Source: an uncultured Saprospiraceae bacterium (lineage in GTDB: Bacteria; Bacteroidota; Bacteroidia; Chitinophagales; Saprospiraceae). From it: a DNA stretch of 64,000 nt. The DNA lies in contig CALFWO010000017.1 in NCBI GenBank assembly GCA_937928045.1, forward strand, positions 62,001-126,000. Direction: 5' to 3'. Shown here one piece after another: positions 45,580 to 53,840 of the stretch. The notes under the pieces are model-generated. The model had not been told where the DNA came from, made no database searches, and saw only the letters and a list, made by a program, of their open reading frames with translations. A program made the translations under genes and the position numbers. Every line of letters begins with the position of its first letter. The first letter of the stretch is position 1.

Positions 45580-46719
45580 TCAACTCTCATTATGAGAAGG
45601 CCCAGGTTGCTTGAATTCTTTAAAAGAGCTGACCAAACTGTACTCAATTCTATTCCCAGTTTTATCTGATTTTAAATAGAATTTGTCTTCTCCTATTGAA
45701 ATTCCCAACTTTGCTTTTATTACTTTTGGTACTAGTTCACCACATTTTCTTCTAGATTCTCCACTCAACATCCTTATTTTTTCCCAGAATTCGGAAGAAG
45801 TAAACTTCTTGGAAGTTTCATCTGAAAATAATTGGGAGATAGCAGTAAGGACTTTTGCTTCAACGTCTAGCGATATTGAAGTTTCATCCTTGGCCACTAA
45901 CACCAAAGTATGTTTGAAGTTATCATATCTTGCGTATTTCATTGGACAGCGCATAAAACCTCTAGCCTTTTTAAATGCAATTTTGATTTCCGAATAGCTA
46001 CCTTTTACAAAAGATAAGGAAAGTACCAATGAACTTTTATTAGTTAATTCCGTTCCTAAGTGCCCTCTACCTTTTCCACTGTTTCCAGAATATGCCGGAT
46101 TATAAGGATTTTCGTGGATTAGAGCCACAATCGTACAATTATTCTCTTGTATCATCGTGTTTAGAAAATCAATGAGCTCCATACTTTCTTCTGGATCATT
46201 GAAATTCTGTACAAAATCAGATATCACATCAATTACTACAACCAATTGGCGGTCACCTTCCGTCTTGCGAATTTCCTTTAGATAATCCTGCAACGCTATT
46301 AATCGTTCTTTACGGTTGATTTGTATAAAGGAAGCGAAGTGAAAGTGTTCAACTTTCTCTTTACCAGTAAACCCACAGGCTCGCTCTATATCTCCTATTG
46401 ACTTAGAAAATTGATATTTAATATTCCTTTCTGTGTCCAAGTAACAAAGTGCAAGACCATTATTTCCTTTTAAATTTAACGAATTAGAATAGTCAGCTTC
46501 TTTTGATAATATAGAACGTACAATTAACTCAGCTAAGCGTGACTTATGTACACCGCTTTGACCTTGAATAATATTGATAGTATTCGGATATATTAGAGGA
46601 GCCCCTTCCCAAGTCACAATTGGTTCAGGTGTAGACAATGTCAGACCTTTATACTTTTTAATCTTAATGATCGAATTATTAATTAATCGCGCGTTTTTAC
46701 TTTGTGAATTATTACTCAT
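45580..46719 (-). CDS. RepA-like (AAA_25-type) ATPase of the element
   Basis: A 379-residue RecA-fold ATPase. The Walker A is an unusual GQSGVHKS (residues 53-60) in NIIQGQSGVHKSRLAE. LALCYLDTERN and Walker B VVVIDVISDFVQ follow, then IVALIHENPYNPA and SGKGRGHLGTEL, as in RepA/AAA_25 helicase-like proteins of plasmids and integrated elements. The C-terminal ~90 residues may be a winged-helix. Probably acts in replication or maintenance of the element. Its start overlaps the upstream HTH gene by 8 bp. Confidence 0.75.
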   Translation of the reverse strand: MSNNSQSKNARLINNSIIKIKKYKGLTLSTPEPIVTWEGAPLIYPNTINIIQGQSGVHKSRLAELIVRSILSKEADYSNSLNLKGNNGLALCYLDTERNIKYQFSKSIGDIERACGFTGKEKVEHFHFASFIQINRKERLIALQDYLKEIRKTEGDRQLVVVIDVISDFVQNFNDPEESMELIDFLNTMIQENNCTIVALIHENPYNPAYSGNSGKGRGHLGTELTNKSSLVLSLSFVKGSYSEIKIAFKKARGFMRCPMKYARYDNFKHTLVLVAKDETSISLDVEAKVLTAISQLFSDETSKKFTSSEFWEKIRMLSGESRRKCGELVPKVIKAKLGISIGEDKFYLKSDKTGNRIEYSLVSSFKEFKQPGPSHNES

Positions 46720-46981
46720 GTCCGTTGTAATTTTGATGAAGAAATTGGTTTAAATCCTCACGCTTGTAGAAATTCTGCTTGCCGTTTTTGGAATATGGAA
46801 GCCCTTTGTTTAAGCGATAACTTCTTAGAGTACCTTTCGAGACATTTAGAAATTTGCATGCTTCTTTTTCTGATAGCCAAGGAGAAGGCACTTGCTTTTT
46901 TGCAAGAGACATGTGGTGTTTGATTAGGAATGAGATTTCTGTTTTGAAATCATCCCAATCTTTAGTTTTAATTAAAACCAT
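46712..46981 (-). CDS. Helix-turn-helix (excisionase/AlpA-like) protein
   Basis: About 89 residues. The C-terminal half reads SEKEACKFLNVSKGTLRSYR and on to YSKNGKQNFYKREDLNQFLH, a MerR-like HTH of the DNA-binding excisionase group. The first half is short and helical. A start at 47029 (MHISKRAIGL) adds 16 residues; the ATG at 46981 (MVLIKTKDWDDFK) looks more natural. Overlaps the RepA-like start by 8 bp. It may control excision or the ATPase gene. Confidence 0.78.
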   Translation of the reverse strand: MVLIKTKDWDDFKTEISFLIKHHMSLAKKQVPSPWLSEKEACKFLNVSKGTLRSYRLNKGLPYSKNGKQNFYKREDLNQFLHQNYNGHE

Positions 46982-47129
46982 TATTAATAAATTTAAATTG
47001 AGCCCAATTGCTCTTTTAGAAATATGCATTCAACTACCTCAACTTGTTTTGAGGTCAATTAAATAACAAGCGCAAATTTATTACGAGATAAGCTGAAAAA
47101 CCGTGGAAACCGTGGAGGTCAATATAGCT

Positions 47130-48182
47130 TTATGCGGAGATGGGGTATTTTCTGAATAATACCTCTAGTTCGCTTTTAAATTCTTGATGTTTATATCCTT
47201 TTTTTATACCTTTTCTATTATCCAAATTAGACTCAAATTCTTTCAATCTTTCTTTGAGATTATTGTATTTCAGCAACTTAGATTTTGACAAGAACAATTT
47301 ACTCTTTTCAATGGTTTTAAAATCAAAGTTTTTGAAGTATCCTTTTTCTTCAAGACTTTTTAATAGAAAAGCCGCTGCTCCGGTGCTACAGTTGAATTTA
47401 ATTTTTAATGAGTTTGATCCCGGATCGATTGGATTTGAAAGTAATTCGACTAATTCTGTTGGAGAGTAGTCAATAATAGCAACTTCGTTGTTGTTAAATT
47501 CTAGGTCAAAAAAGAGAGCAATTAGAAATTCGGTAGAGCCATTAAAACCAAAGTCAATTACCTTTCCTTCTATAAAATTCTTTGTGGAGGTGAGCTCGGA
47601 ATATCTATACTTATAATTCGAAGCAATATGATCAGATCTTTCTGTTATTTGGGTCATTAATCTAAAAATTTCACTTTCCAGCGAGGGGCATAATTCCTTA
47701 AGACCATTTTTATAACTAAGTGTAATAATTGATTTACACTTTTTTAGAATATCTAATAGTTCTCCGGAATTCCCATTTATTGCAGCGCTAACCTGTTTCG
47801 ACAAATATTTTCGGAACTGCTGTATTCCAATTAGGATGAAATCTCCGGTAGTTAGCCGTACCTCTTTTCCAGAACTATTAAAATCAATACTCAGCGTATC
47901 CTTACTTCTATCGGAGCTTATAATGAGATGATTACTAAAAGTATTCTTGGGATAGATATCATCTCGCAATAACTCAACCCCTCCAGGTGTTAAGAATTTC
48001 CTTAAACACTCAAAAGCACTAATTTGCAAAAACTCCAAAGTTCCAGGTTCTGCTCCTCGGTATTCCAAAGAGCCATCACCTGACTCAGTAACTATTGCGG
48101 TATCAAGCCATGGATTTACTTTAACATATTTCGTAATGTTAACATCCAAACGATCATAATATTTGTGCTTGTTTAATTCCAT
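47130..48182 (-). CDS. Hypothetical protein next to the integrase
   Basis: A 350-residue protein without a recognised family. It begins MELNKHKYYDRLDVNITKYV. A possible helical segment is NSGELLDILKKCKSIITLSY; the C-terminal ~110 residues are Lys-rich (KLLKYNNLKERLKEF). Its start is 9 bp after the integrase stop, so both genes probably share a transcript. Similar large hypothetical genes often lie beside integrases in Bacteroidota elements (general impression, not searched). Confidence 0.7.
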   Translation of the reverse strand: MELNKHKYYDRLDVNITKYVKVNPWLDTAIVTESGDGSLEYRGAEPGTLEFLQISAFECLRKFLTPGGVELLRDDIYPKNTFSNHLIISSDRSKDTLSIDFNSSGKEVRLTTGDFILIGIQQFRKYLSKQVSAAINGNSGELLDILKKCKSIITLSYKNGLKELCPSLESEIFRLMTQITERSDHIASNYKYRYSELTSTKNFIEGKVIDFGFNGSTEFLIALFFDLEFNNNEVAIIDYSPTELVELLSNPIDPGSNSLKIKFNCSTGAAAFLLKSLEEKGYFKNFDFKTIEKSKLFLSKSKLLKYNNLKERLKEFESNLDNRKGIKKGYKHQEFKSELEVLFRKYPISA

Positions 48183-48191
48183 TAATCTAAT

Positions 48192-49406
48192 CTACAAAAT
48201 TCCATCAAATTTCTCCATTGCCTCATCCAATTGCTTACCCAACACCTTAGCATAGATCTGAGTCTCCTTAATATTCTTATGCCCAAGCAATTTCTGCATC
48301 ACTTGAATAGGAATCCCTTTGTCTAATCCAAGCGTGGCCATCGTATTTCTCCCGCAATGCATCGATATTCGCTTAGTAATATTAGCTCTATTAATAATGG
48401 ACTTAAGAGTATTATTAAAGTTAGAATTCTTAGAAGCTATAACTCGATCAAGTTCATTAATTCCTACATCGGCCATGGAATCTTTTAAAATAGGAAACAC
48501 AAACAAAGAATCAGTGTCATTATATTTTCTTGTTAGTTCAAGTGCTTTTGTTGGAAGCTTAAGCCCGATAGTTTCTTGAGTCTTTTTCATGCGGAAACTT
48601 AGTTTATAAGACTTTGAGGTAGTAGCTCCAATTAATTTAATATCACTCTTTTGTATCAAACAGAGATCACTAAACCTAACTCCGGTCAAACAACTAAATA
48701 CAAATGCATCCTTAACAAACTCCTCCTTATTGCTATGGGTTTCGACATTTATTAATCGTACTAATTCCTCTTCCGTTAAATATTCCCGTTTACCTTCCTG
48801 CTTCTTACTCTTAATATCCTCAAATGGGAAGCAATCTAGAACGCCTTCTTTAAATGCCAACCTTGTTAACTTCCTTAAAACCTTCATATGATCCTCGATA
48901 TAATTAATAGACAGTTTCTGATCTAAAAGTCTTTTATAGAATTTCTTAATCCACTTTTCGTTTACTTCTCCCAATCTAATTTTCGGATAATGCTTCTTAA
49001 GATTGTGAATCAGGTTAGTATAGTTCTTCTTGGTATTAAATCTATAGTGGTTTTCTTCGATGTTTTGATTGACATAATCAACTAGAAGCATTTGCCGCAA
49101 TTTGGTTAAGTCTCTTTCAGCTTTGGGGTCTACCACTTCTTCTAAGCTTAAACTTTTCTCCTTGATAAAGGCATCCGCAAACTTGGCTTCATACTCAGCC
49201 ATTTTCCTTTTTATTAGGATATTCAGTTGCATAGAATTGGGGTGATTACTTTTGACGACTCTCTTTTTTATATTCCATTGGTCAACTTGGATTTTCTGCT
49301 TTAAGGAAATCTCAGTATTCCGACCATTTTGATAAAGTCTGATTTGCAATGTTCCTTGTTCAGGATTAGATTTACTTTTACGAAGTATACATTTAACTGT
49401 AGGCAT
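48192..49406 (-). CDS. Tyrosine recombinase (integrase)
   Basis: A 404-residue integrase. An N-terminal Arm-DNA-type part (CILRKSKSNPEQGTLQIRLY), a SAM-like core-binding domain and the catalytic domain are visible. Catalytic residues: Arg in CLTGVRFSDLC, His-x-x-Arg in SMHCGRNTMATLGLD, His in LLGHKNIKETQIYAKVL, and the nucleophile Tyr in QIYAKVL. It faces inward from attR (213 bp away) and is the probable enzyme for insertion at tRNA-Leu. Confidence 0.93.
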   Translation of the reverse strand: MPTVKCILRKSKSNPEQGTLQIRLYQNGRNTEISLKQKIQVDQWNIKKRVVKSNHPNSMQLNILIKRKMAEYEAKFADAFIKEKSLSLEEVVDPKAERDLTKLRQMLLVDYVNQNIEENHYRFNTKKNYTNLIHNLKKHYPKIRLGEVNEKWIKKFYKRLLDQKLSINYIEDHMKVLRKLTRLAFKEGVLDCFPFEDIKSKKQEGKREYLTEEELVRLINVETHSNKEEFVKDAFVFSCLTGVRFSDLCLIQKSDIKLIGATTSKSYKLSFRMKKTQETIGLKLPTKALELTRKYNDTDSLFVFPILKDSMADVGINELDRVIASKNSNFNNTLKSIINRANITKRISMHCGRNTMATLGLDKGIPIQVMQKLLGHKNIKETQIYAKVLGKQLDEAMEKFDGIL

Positions 49407-49488
49407 AGAAACGAATTTTTAAGCTCAACTAGAGCAGGTTGAAAAAAGTTTTCGTTCCAATAGGATACTTCATGAAAAAGGCAAAGTC

Positions 49489-49508
49489 CCGTAAATATCC
49501 CGTAAAAT
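49489..49508 (+). repeat. CCCGTAA repeat pair near the right end
   Basis: CCCGTAAATATCCCGTAAAA, two CCCGTAA units 11 bp apart. A closely similar pair (CCCGTAATAATCCCGTAAAA, also 11 bp apart) lies near 19373-19392 in the left end. Candidate integrase arm-binding sites. Confidence 0.55.
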
Positions 49509-49618
49509 TACTGTGCTTTAATGATTCTTATTGATCTTTATTAACATTTAGAAATTATGTAAGAGTCAATTAATCAATCATTTAGACACATTAGAGAATA
49601 ATAGAGCACAATAAAACC

Positions 49619-49636
49619 AGTCCCCCTCCGGGCACA
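49619..49636 (+). repeat. attR: right 18-bp direct repeat
   Basis: AGTCCCCCTCCGGGCACA, identical to the tRNA-Leu 3' end at 19298-19315. Followed immediately by a strong terminator that probably served the tRNA before insertion. Confidence 0.92.
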
Positions 49637-49668
49637 AAAAAGCCAGACTATTAAGTCTGGCTTTTTTT
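49637..49668 (+). terminator. Displaced tRNA-Leu terminator
   Basis: AAAAAGCCAGACT pairs with AGTCTGGCTTTTT (13 bp) around a 4-nt loop and ends in a T-run. It begins one base after attR, exactly where a terminator of tRNA-Leu would lie in the unoccupied chromosome. Confidence 0.85.
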
Positions 49669-49953
49669 ATACCTATCTTATCTGTGATTTATTAGATGTA
49701 ATTAAGTTCTGAATTTAGAGACAAACAATTCTTTTCAACCGGCTATTGGAGGTTAAAAATCGTCGAAGAAAATGGCTCAATAAATTATTCTGATTTAATT
49801 TCAATTGATACAAACTGGGAAAAGCGAATGACATTCTTCGCATAATTTAGAATCGCCCATTGTTGTAATAGGTAAATTCTATCACGAAAGCCCGACCGAT
49901 AGGGGACAGTTCCAATTTATTAAATGAATACCAGTCTATAAGTTATCAAAAAG
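49669..49953. other. Intergenic region with a short protein-like fragment
   Basis: A frame at 49702-49845 (plus strand) reads LSSEFRDKQFFSTGYWRLKI and ends DTNWEKRMTFFA, with no start codon and a stop just before it. It may be a gene remnant on the chromosomal side of attR. Nothing else seen. Confidence 0.3.
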
Positions 49954-52779
49954 CTATCCTACTTTTTCCCCTTTTATAACTTGGCCAGGAGTAATGCCAT
50001 ATTCCTCTTTAAAGCATTTAAAGAAATAATTTGAATTGCTAAAACCAACCTGATAGGCAATCTCAGAAGCGTTTCCAGCGGATTTTTCTAAGAGTTGATA
50101 GGCTCTTTTTAATCTAATAATCCTCAGAAAGGCGCTTGAACTTTGACCAGTCAATGCTTTTAATTTTCTGTGCAATTGACTTCGACTCAATGCAATTGCC
50201 TTGCTCATCTCTTCTACACCAAATTTTTCATTACTCATATTTTCTTCAATGATGTTTAACAGATTTTCTAAAAAAGCTTCATCTAATGAATTGACTGCGA
50301 TGTCCTTTGGATGTACTGTGTTAGAATGAGAAAATTTGCTTCGCAATTGATTTCTTTGTTCGATTAGATTTTCTACGCGAGCTCTTAAAATTTCACTATC
50401 AAAAGGTTTGGTGAGGTAATCATCAGCTTGCATTTTCAAACCATGAATTTTGTCAATAGGATCAGATTTAGCAGTTAACAATATTATTGGGATATGAGAA
50501 GTGTGTTCATTTGATTTTATCTGATAACATAAATCTAGGCCATCGATTCCCGGCATCATAATATCTGAAATAATGAGATCTGGAATATCTTCTTTGGCTA
50601 TTGCTAAACCTTCGGTCCCATCAGCAGCTTCTAATATTTGATATTCAGATTGGAATTGTTCTATAATATATTTTCGAAGTTCTTGATGATCTTCTATGAT
50701 CAAAAGAATTGGTGGTTCTTTCCCATTCTTTTGCACTTGCTTCAATGAATTTACTACTGTTGCTTCTTTGTTGCGATGAGTATCTTGACAATCTTTTCTT
50801 TGCTGATATTCGGCTAATGTTTTAGCGGGTAAAATGTCTGAGGGTTGAAGATGAGTTTTACCTAAAGGTAATTTAATGGTAATGATGGTTTCCGATCCTT
50901 CCGTACTTTTAGCCGTTATTTTTCCATGATGTAACTCCACTAACTCCTTTGCTAATGATAAACCAATCCCCGTACCTTGAACTTTACGAGTTTCTGAATC
51001 ATCTACTTGATAAAATCTATCAAATATAAACGATAATTTATCTGCTGGGATGCCAATTCCATTATCCTTAATATGTATTTCGGCTTGTTGATTATTTTTC
51101 AGCAATTTCACTAATACCCGATCTCCTTCGTTTGTGAACTTGAAAGCGTTGGATAATAAATTAGAAATAATCTTTTCAAACTTATCTGGGTCAATATATG
51201 TCTCTAATGATTTTACTTCACTAATAAAATTTAAGTTAATATTTCTTTGTTCAGAAAAATTTTGGAATGAATTTACGATAGCAGATAGGCTTAACCTTAG
51301 GTCTCTTTTTTGCGCTTTTAAAGGAAGTTTTCCTGCTTCTAATTTATTAAGATCTAACATTTGATTCACCAATTCCAACATGCGCTCTGCATTACCAGAT
51401 GCAGTGTTAACCAATTTTTTCTGACTTTGGTTATTTAAATTTTCTTTCAATTGATTTAACGGATCGATGATTAGACTTAAAGGAGTGCGCAGTTCATGCG
51501 ATATGTTAGTGAAGTAGCGTGTTTTTTGTCTATTGAGTGCTTCTAAGTTTTTGGATTCTTTTTCTTTCAGCTTTAGTCGATTTCGAGACCAAAAGAAAAA
51601 GCCGCCAAGTAAAGCTAAAATAAATGAAGCCCAGCCAAGTAAACTTTGAAAACGATTTTGTTGAAGTACCAATGCCAATTCTTGATTTTTTAATTGTAAT
51701 TCTTGCTTGGCAATTGCCTCTTCTTTTTGCTCTGTTTTATACTTGAGCTCTAGATCTGCGATTACTTCTACTCGTTTGATTTCTTCAACCGAATCCCTAA
51801 GGCTGCTTGATAATTTTAAATCTTTAATTGCCTTTTTGTAATAGCCTAATGAGTTATTGATTTCCCCAGAGGCTTCTGCTGCATTAAACAAGGCAAAAAT
51901 ATCTTCTCCCTCTTGTGCAATTTCATAGGCTTCATCAATATAAACCTTGGCTTTTTCGTAGTCTCCTTTAGCAGAGTTGAGATCAGCCAGATTGTGTAAT
52001 GCATGCACCAAGGTGCTCGGCATATTTTCTTTGCGAAATTGTTTTAAGGCCTTTAGGATATAATCTTCAGCTAGTTTATATTTCTTTTGAACAATGTAAA
52101 TTTCTCCTATACCATTATAGACTCTGGCTCGTTCCCCTTCATTTAATGCTTCTTCACACTCCGCTGAAAGTAACTGATGACGAATATCCAGTGCTTTTTG
52201 GTTTCCCTCCTTAGTTCCTATCTGATTATATACATTGGCCAATGTAAGCAGGTAACTTCTACAATAACCGCCCTTCATCTCCAATTTCTTATAGAGTGCT
52301 CCCGACTTATTAAGATATTCTAAAGCTGGCTCAAATTGTCTTTGTAAACCAAAGTAACTTCCTAAATAGAAAAGATATCTTGCTTGAAGTTTCTCCATTT
52401 TTAGTGAATCTGCAGCATTCATTCCTTCTAAATAGTACTCAAAGCCCTTTTGACTTTCACCACGCATATTATAAGCCCATCCTAAACTTCCAAAAGACCT
52501 TACCCAAGTAATGGTATCCCCAGTAGCCTTTCCAGTTGCATGAGCATTTTCTAAAATAGGAATAGCATCAGAATATTTTTCAAACATGATATTTTGATTA
52601 CCCAATTGAAGATAGGCGTTTGCTAATCCCTTGCCGCTCTTCTTGCATAGTTCGATGTTGCGGATGAGACTATCTAATATCTGGTTTGCATCATTCTGGG
52701 AATGTCCAATAATGGAGAAAAGTAAAAAAGAGTAGATTAAAAAACTCTTTTTCAACTTAGTTGGAGTTGTAGGGAACAT
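49954..52779 (-). CDS. Hybrid two-component regulator (TPR, histidine kinase, receiver, AraC)
   Basis: A 941-residue one-protein signalling system. The signal peptide ends around FSIIGHSQ. Periplasmic TPR-like helices span about 35-370 (LEKAEDYILKALKQF type repeats). A membrane segment (LLGWASFILALLGGFFFW) lies near 385-402. The HisKA box is FTNISHELRTPL with phospho-His 428. The ATPase domain has NLLSNAFKFTNEGD and GTGIGLSLAKELVELHHG. The receiver has DLIISDIMMPGIDG with Asp 739 and LTKPFD. The C-terminal AraC HTH (IALSRSQLHRKLKALTGQSS, IAYQVGFSNSNYFFKCF) binds DNA. It is divergent from the secreted-protein group starting at 53841, a plausible target. Confidence 0.93.
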   Translation of the reverse strand: MFPTTPTKLKKSFLIYSFLLFSIIGHSQNDANQILDSLIRNIELCKKSGKGLANAYLQLGNQNIMFEKYSDAIPILENAHATGKATGDTITWVRSFGSLGWAYNMRGESQKGFEYYLEGMNAADSLKMEKLQARYLFYLGSYFGLQRQFEPALEYLNKSGALYKKLEMKGGYCRSYLLTLANVYNQIGTKEGNQKALDIRHQLLSAECEEALNEGERARVYNGIGEIYIVQKKYKLAEDYILKALKQFRKENMPSTLVHALHNLADLNSAKGDYEKAKVYIDEAYEIAQEGEDIFALFNAAEASGEINNSLGYYKKAIKDLKLSSSLRDSVEEIKRVEVIADLELKYKTEQKEEAIAKQELQLKNQELALVLQQNRFQSLLGWASFILALLGGFFFWSRNRLKLKEKESKNLEALNRQKTRYFTNISHELRTPLSLIIDPLNQLKENLNNQSQKKLVNTASGNAERMLELVNQMLDLNKLEAGKLPLKAQKRDLRLSLSAIVNSFQNFSEQRNINLNFISEVKSLETYIDPDKFEKIISNLLSNAFKFTNEGDRVLVKLLKNNQQAEIHIKDNGIGIPADKLSFIFDRFYQVDDSETRKVQGTGIGLSLAKELVELHHGKITAKSTEGSETIITIKLPLGKTHLQPSDILPAKTLAEYQQRKDCQDTHRNKEATVVNSLKQVQKNGKEPPILLIIEDHQELRKYIIEQFQSEYQILEAADGTEGLAIAKEDIPDLIISDIMMPGIDGLDLCYQIKSNEHTSHIPIILLTAKSDPIDKIHGLKMQADDYLTKPFDSEILRARVENLIEQRNQLRSKFSHSNTVHPKDIAVNSLDEAFLENLLNIIEENMSNEKFGVEEMSKAIALSRSQLHRKLKALTGQSSSAFLRIIRLKRAYQLLEKSAGNASEIAYQVGFSNSNYFFKCFKEEYGITPGQVIKGEKVG

Positions 52780-53227
52780 GGTTTTCTGAAATTGTATAAA
52801 CTAAAGATAATCATAATAAGACTGGTGACAATCACTAGAATCAAGTTTAGCACTGGATTTTTTCCAATATGCGCTTTTAACGCTTTTCATTTTTTAGGAT
52901 TTGAATCGTTTTATTCAAACAAAATCAATTTAGAAAATGGCATGAAAAAAAATCCTTCATGCAATTACTTTCTAAATGAAACTAAATCGATACAAAAAGA
53001 ACCGTTTATTTATGAAATTATGTTTCAAAACGCAGTAAAACGACGTTTTTACACACTTGTGCAACATAATTTCATAGCTACTGGCGTACATCTTGAGTAT
53101 ACAATTATAGTGGATTCAGTGATGCAACAACAGAAAGAGACATTGAATTCTTGGTAAATTAAGTTTTCGTTTTTGACCCATGGTCAAGTTAATGAGAAGC
53201 CCTGTAGAAAAAACTAATTTGGAACAA

Positions 53228-53554
53228 ATGAAAAATCTATTGATTACCGCACGGGTATTCCTTTTATCCCAGTTGATAATAAGTCTTCAAGTACAAAGTA
53301 AGTCTGAATTTAATTCTCAAAAAAATCTGGTAAAATCGAATACAACAGGTGGACAGAATCGTAAATATCAATTAGCCTTTGGGCTTTGGAATTCTACAAC
53401 AAATAAAAATCAAGCCTGGGAGAAATGCATGTATCAATTGGATATCAAAGGAGGTTTTTATGTTGTGGTCTTTGAACAACCTCCAACAATTCGATTAGCC
53501 GCCTATTCCAATTTACAATACTTCTATAGAAATAATTTTTCATGTTTTTTTTAG
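53228..53554 (+). CDS. Possible small secreted protein
   Basis: An ATG at 53228 gives 108 residues beginning MKNLLITARVFLLSQLIISL, a signal-peptide-like start (QVQSKS). The remainder (YQLAFGLWNSTTNKNQAWEK, IRLAAYSNLQYFYRNNFS) has no known family. A longer frame starts at 53180 with MVKLMRSPVEK. No clear promoter. Coding is uncertain; it may be a remnant. Confidence 0.35.
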   Translation: MKNLLITARVFLLSQLIISLQVQSKSEFNSQKNLVKSNTTGGQNRKYQLAFGLWNSTTNKNQAWEKCMYQLDIKGGFYVVVFEQPPTIRLAAYSNLQYFYRNNFSCFF

Positions 53555-53697
53555 CGAAAAATTAGAATCAAATCAATTCAAATAAAAGCCGCCTTAAAAT
53601 CCCTAGTTGATAATTCAAACAAGAGAAGAAAACCGAAAGAAGACAGGCCAGAAATAGAGCCCCAATTGTTACTACCAATATGTTGAATGATCTAGTT

Positions 53698-53725
53698 CTC
53701 AAAAGGAAGTAATCTTCCTTTTGAG
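53698..53725. terminator. Hairpin in the intergenic region
   Basis: CTCAAAAGGAAG and its complement flank TAAT (12-bp stem, 4-nt loop). No T-run on the plus strand, so termination is uncertain. Confidence 0.45.
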
Positions 53726-53793
53726 CTAGAATTCTTTAAACAAAAGCCAAAAAATTCACCCATTCGGGTGTACCTCGCACTCCTTCATATCCA

Positions 53794-53801
53794 TAAGTTT
53801 G
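53794..53801 (+). promoter_or_regulatory. -7 element before the surface-protein gene
   Basis: TAAGTTTG fits TAnnTTTG exactly and lies 39 nt before the ATG at 53841. No -33 TTTG at 19 nt; an activator such as the neighbouring AraC-type regulator could compensate (inference). Confidence 0.4.
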
Positions 53802-53840
53802 CTAAAGAATTAATTAAACCCCAATTCTTTAAATAAACTA

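Larger units (their letters stand above)
19298..49636. mobile_element. Integrated 30-kb element at tRNA-Leu carrying defence and toxin genes
   Basis: Bounded by an 18-bp direct repeat of the tRNA-Leu 3' end (19298-19315 and 49619-49636). A tyrosine recombinase (48192-49406) lies 213 bp inside the right repeat. The intrinsic terminator expected directly after the tRNA is found just after the right repeat, as if displaced by insertion. Cargo: toxin-immunity pair, surface proteins, type I restriction, McrBC and a methyltransferase-like/AlbA fusion. A DNA-processing module (Sak4-like ATPase, DUF3871, RepA-like ATPase, HTH) precedes the integrase. No relaxase, conjugation or capsid genes were recognised. 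Confidence 0.88.

Noticed and set aside
52792-53157. A 121-residue plus-strand frame upstream of the hybrid regulator
   Set aside because: It opens with TTG, has no recognised domain and an odd composition, and lies in the divergent intergenic region. An inner ATG at 52942 gives only 71 residues. Probably non-coding.
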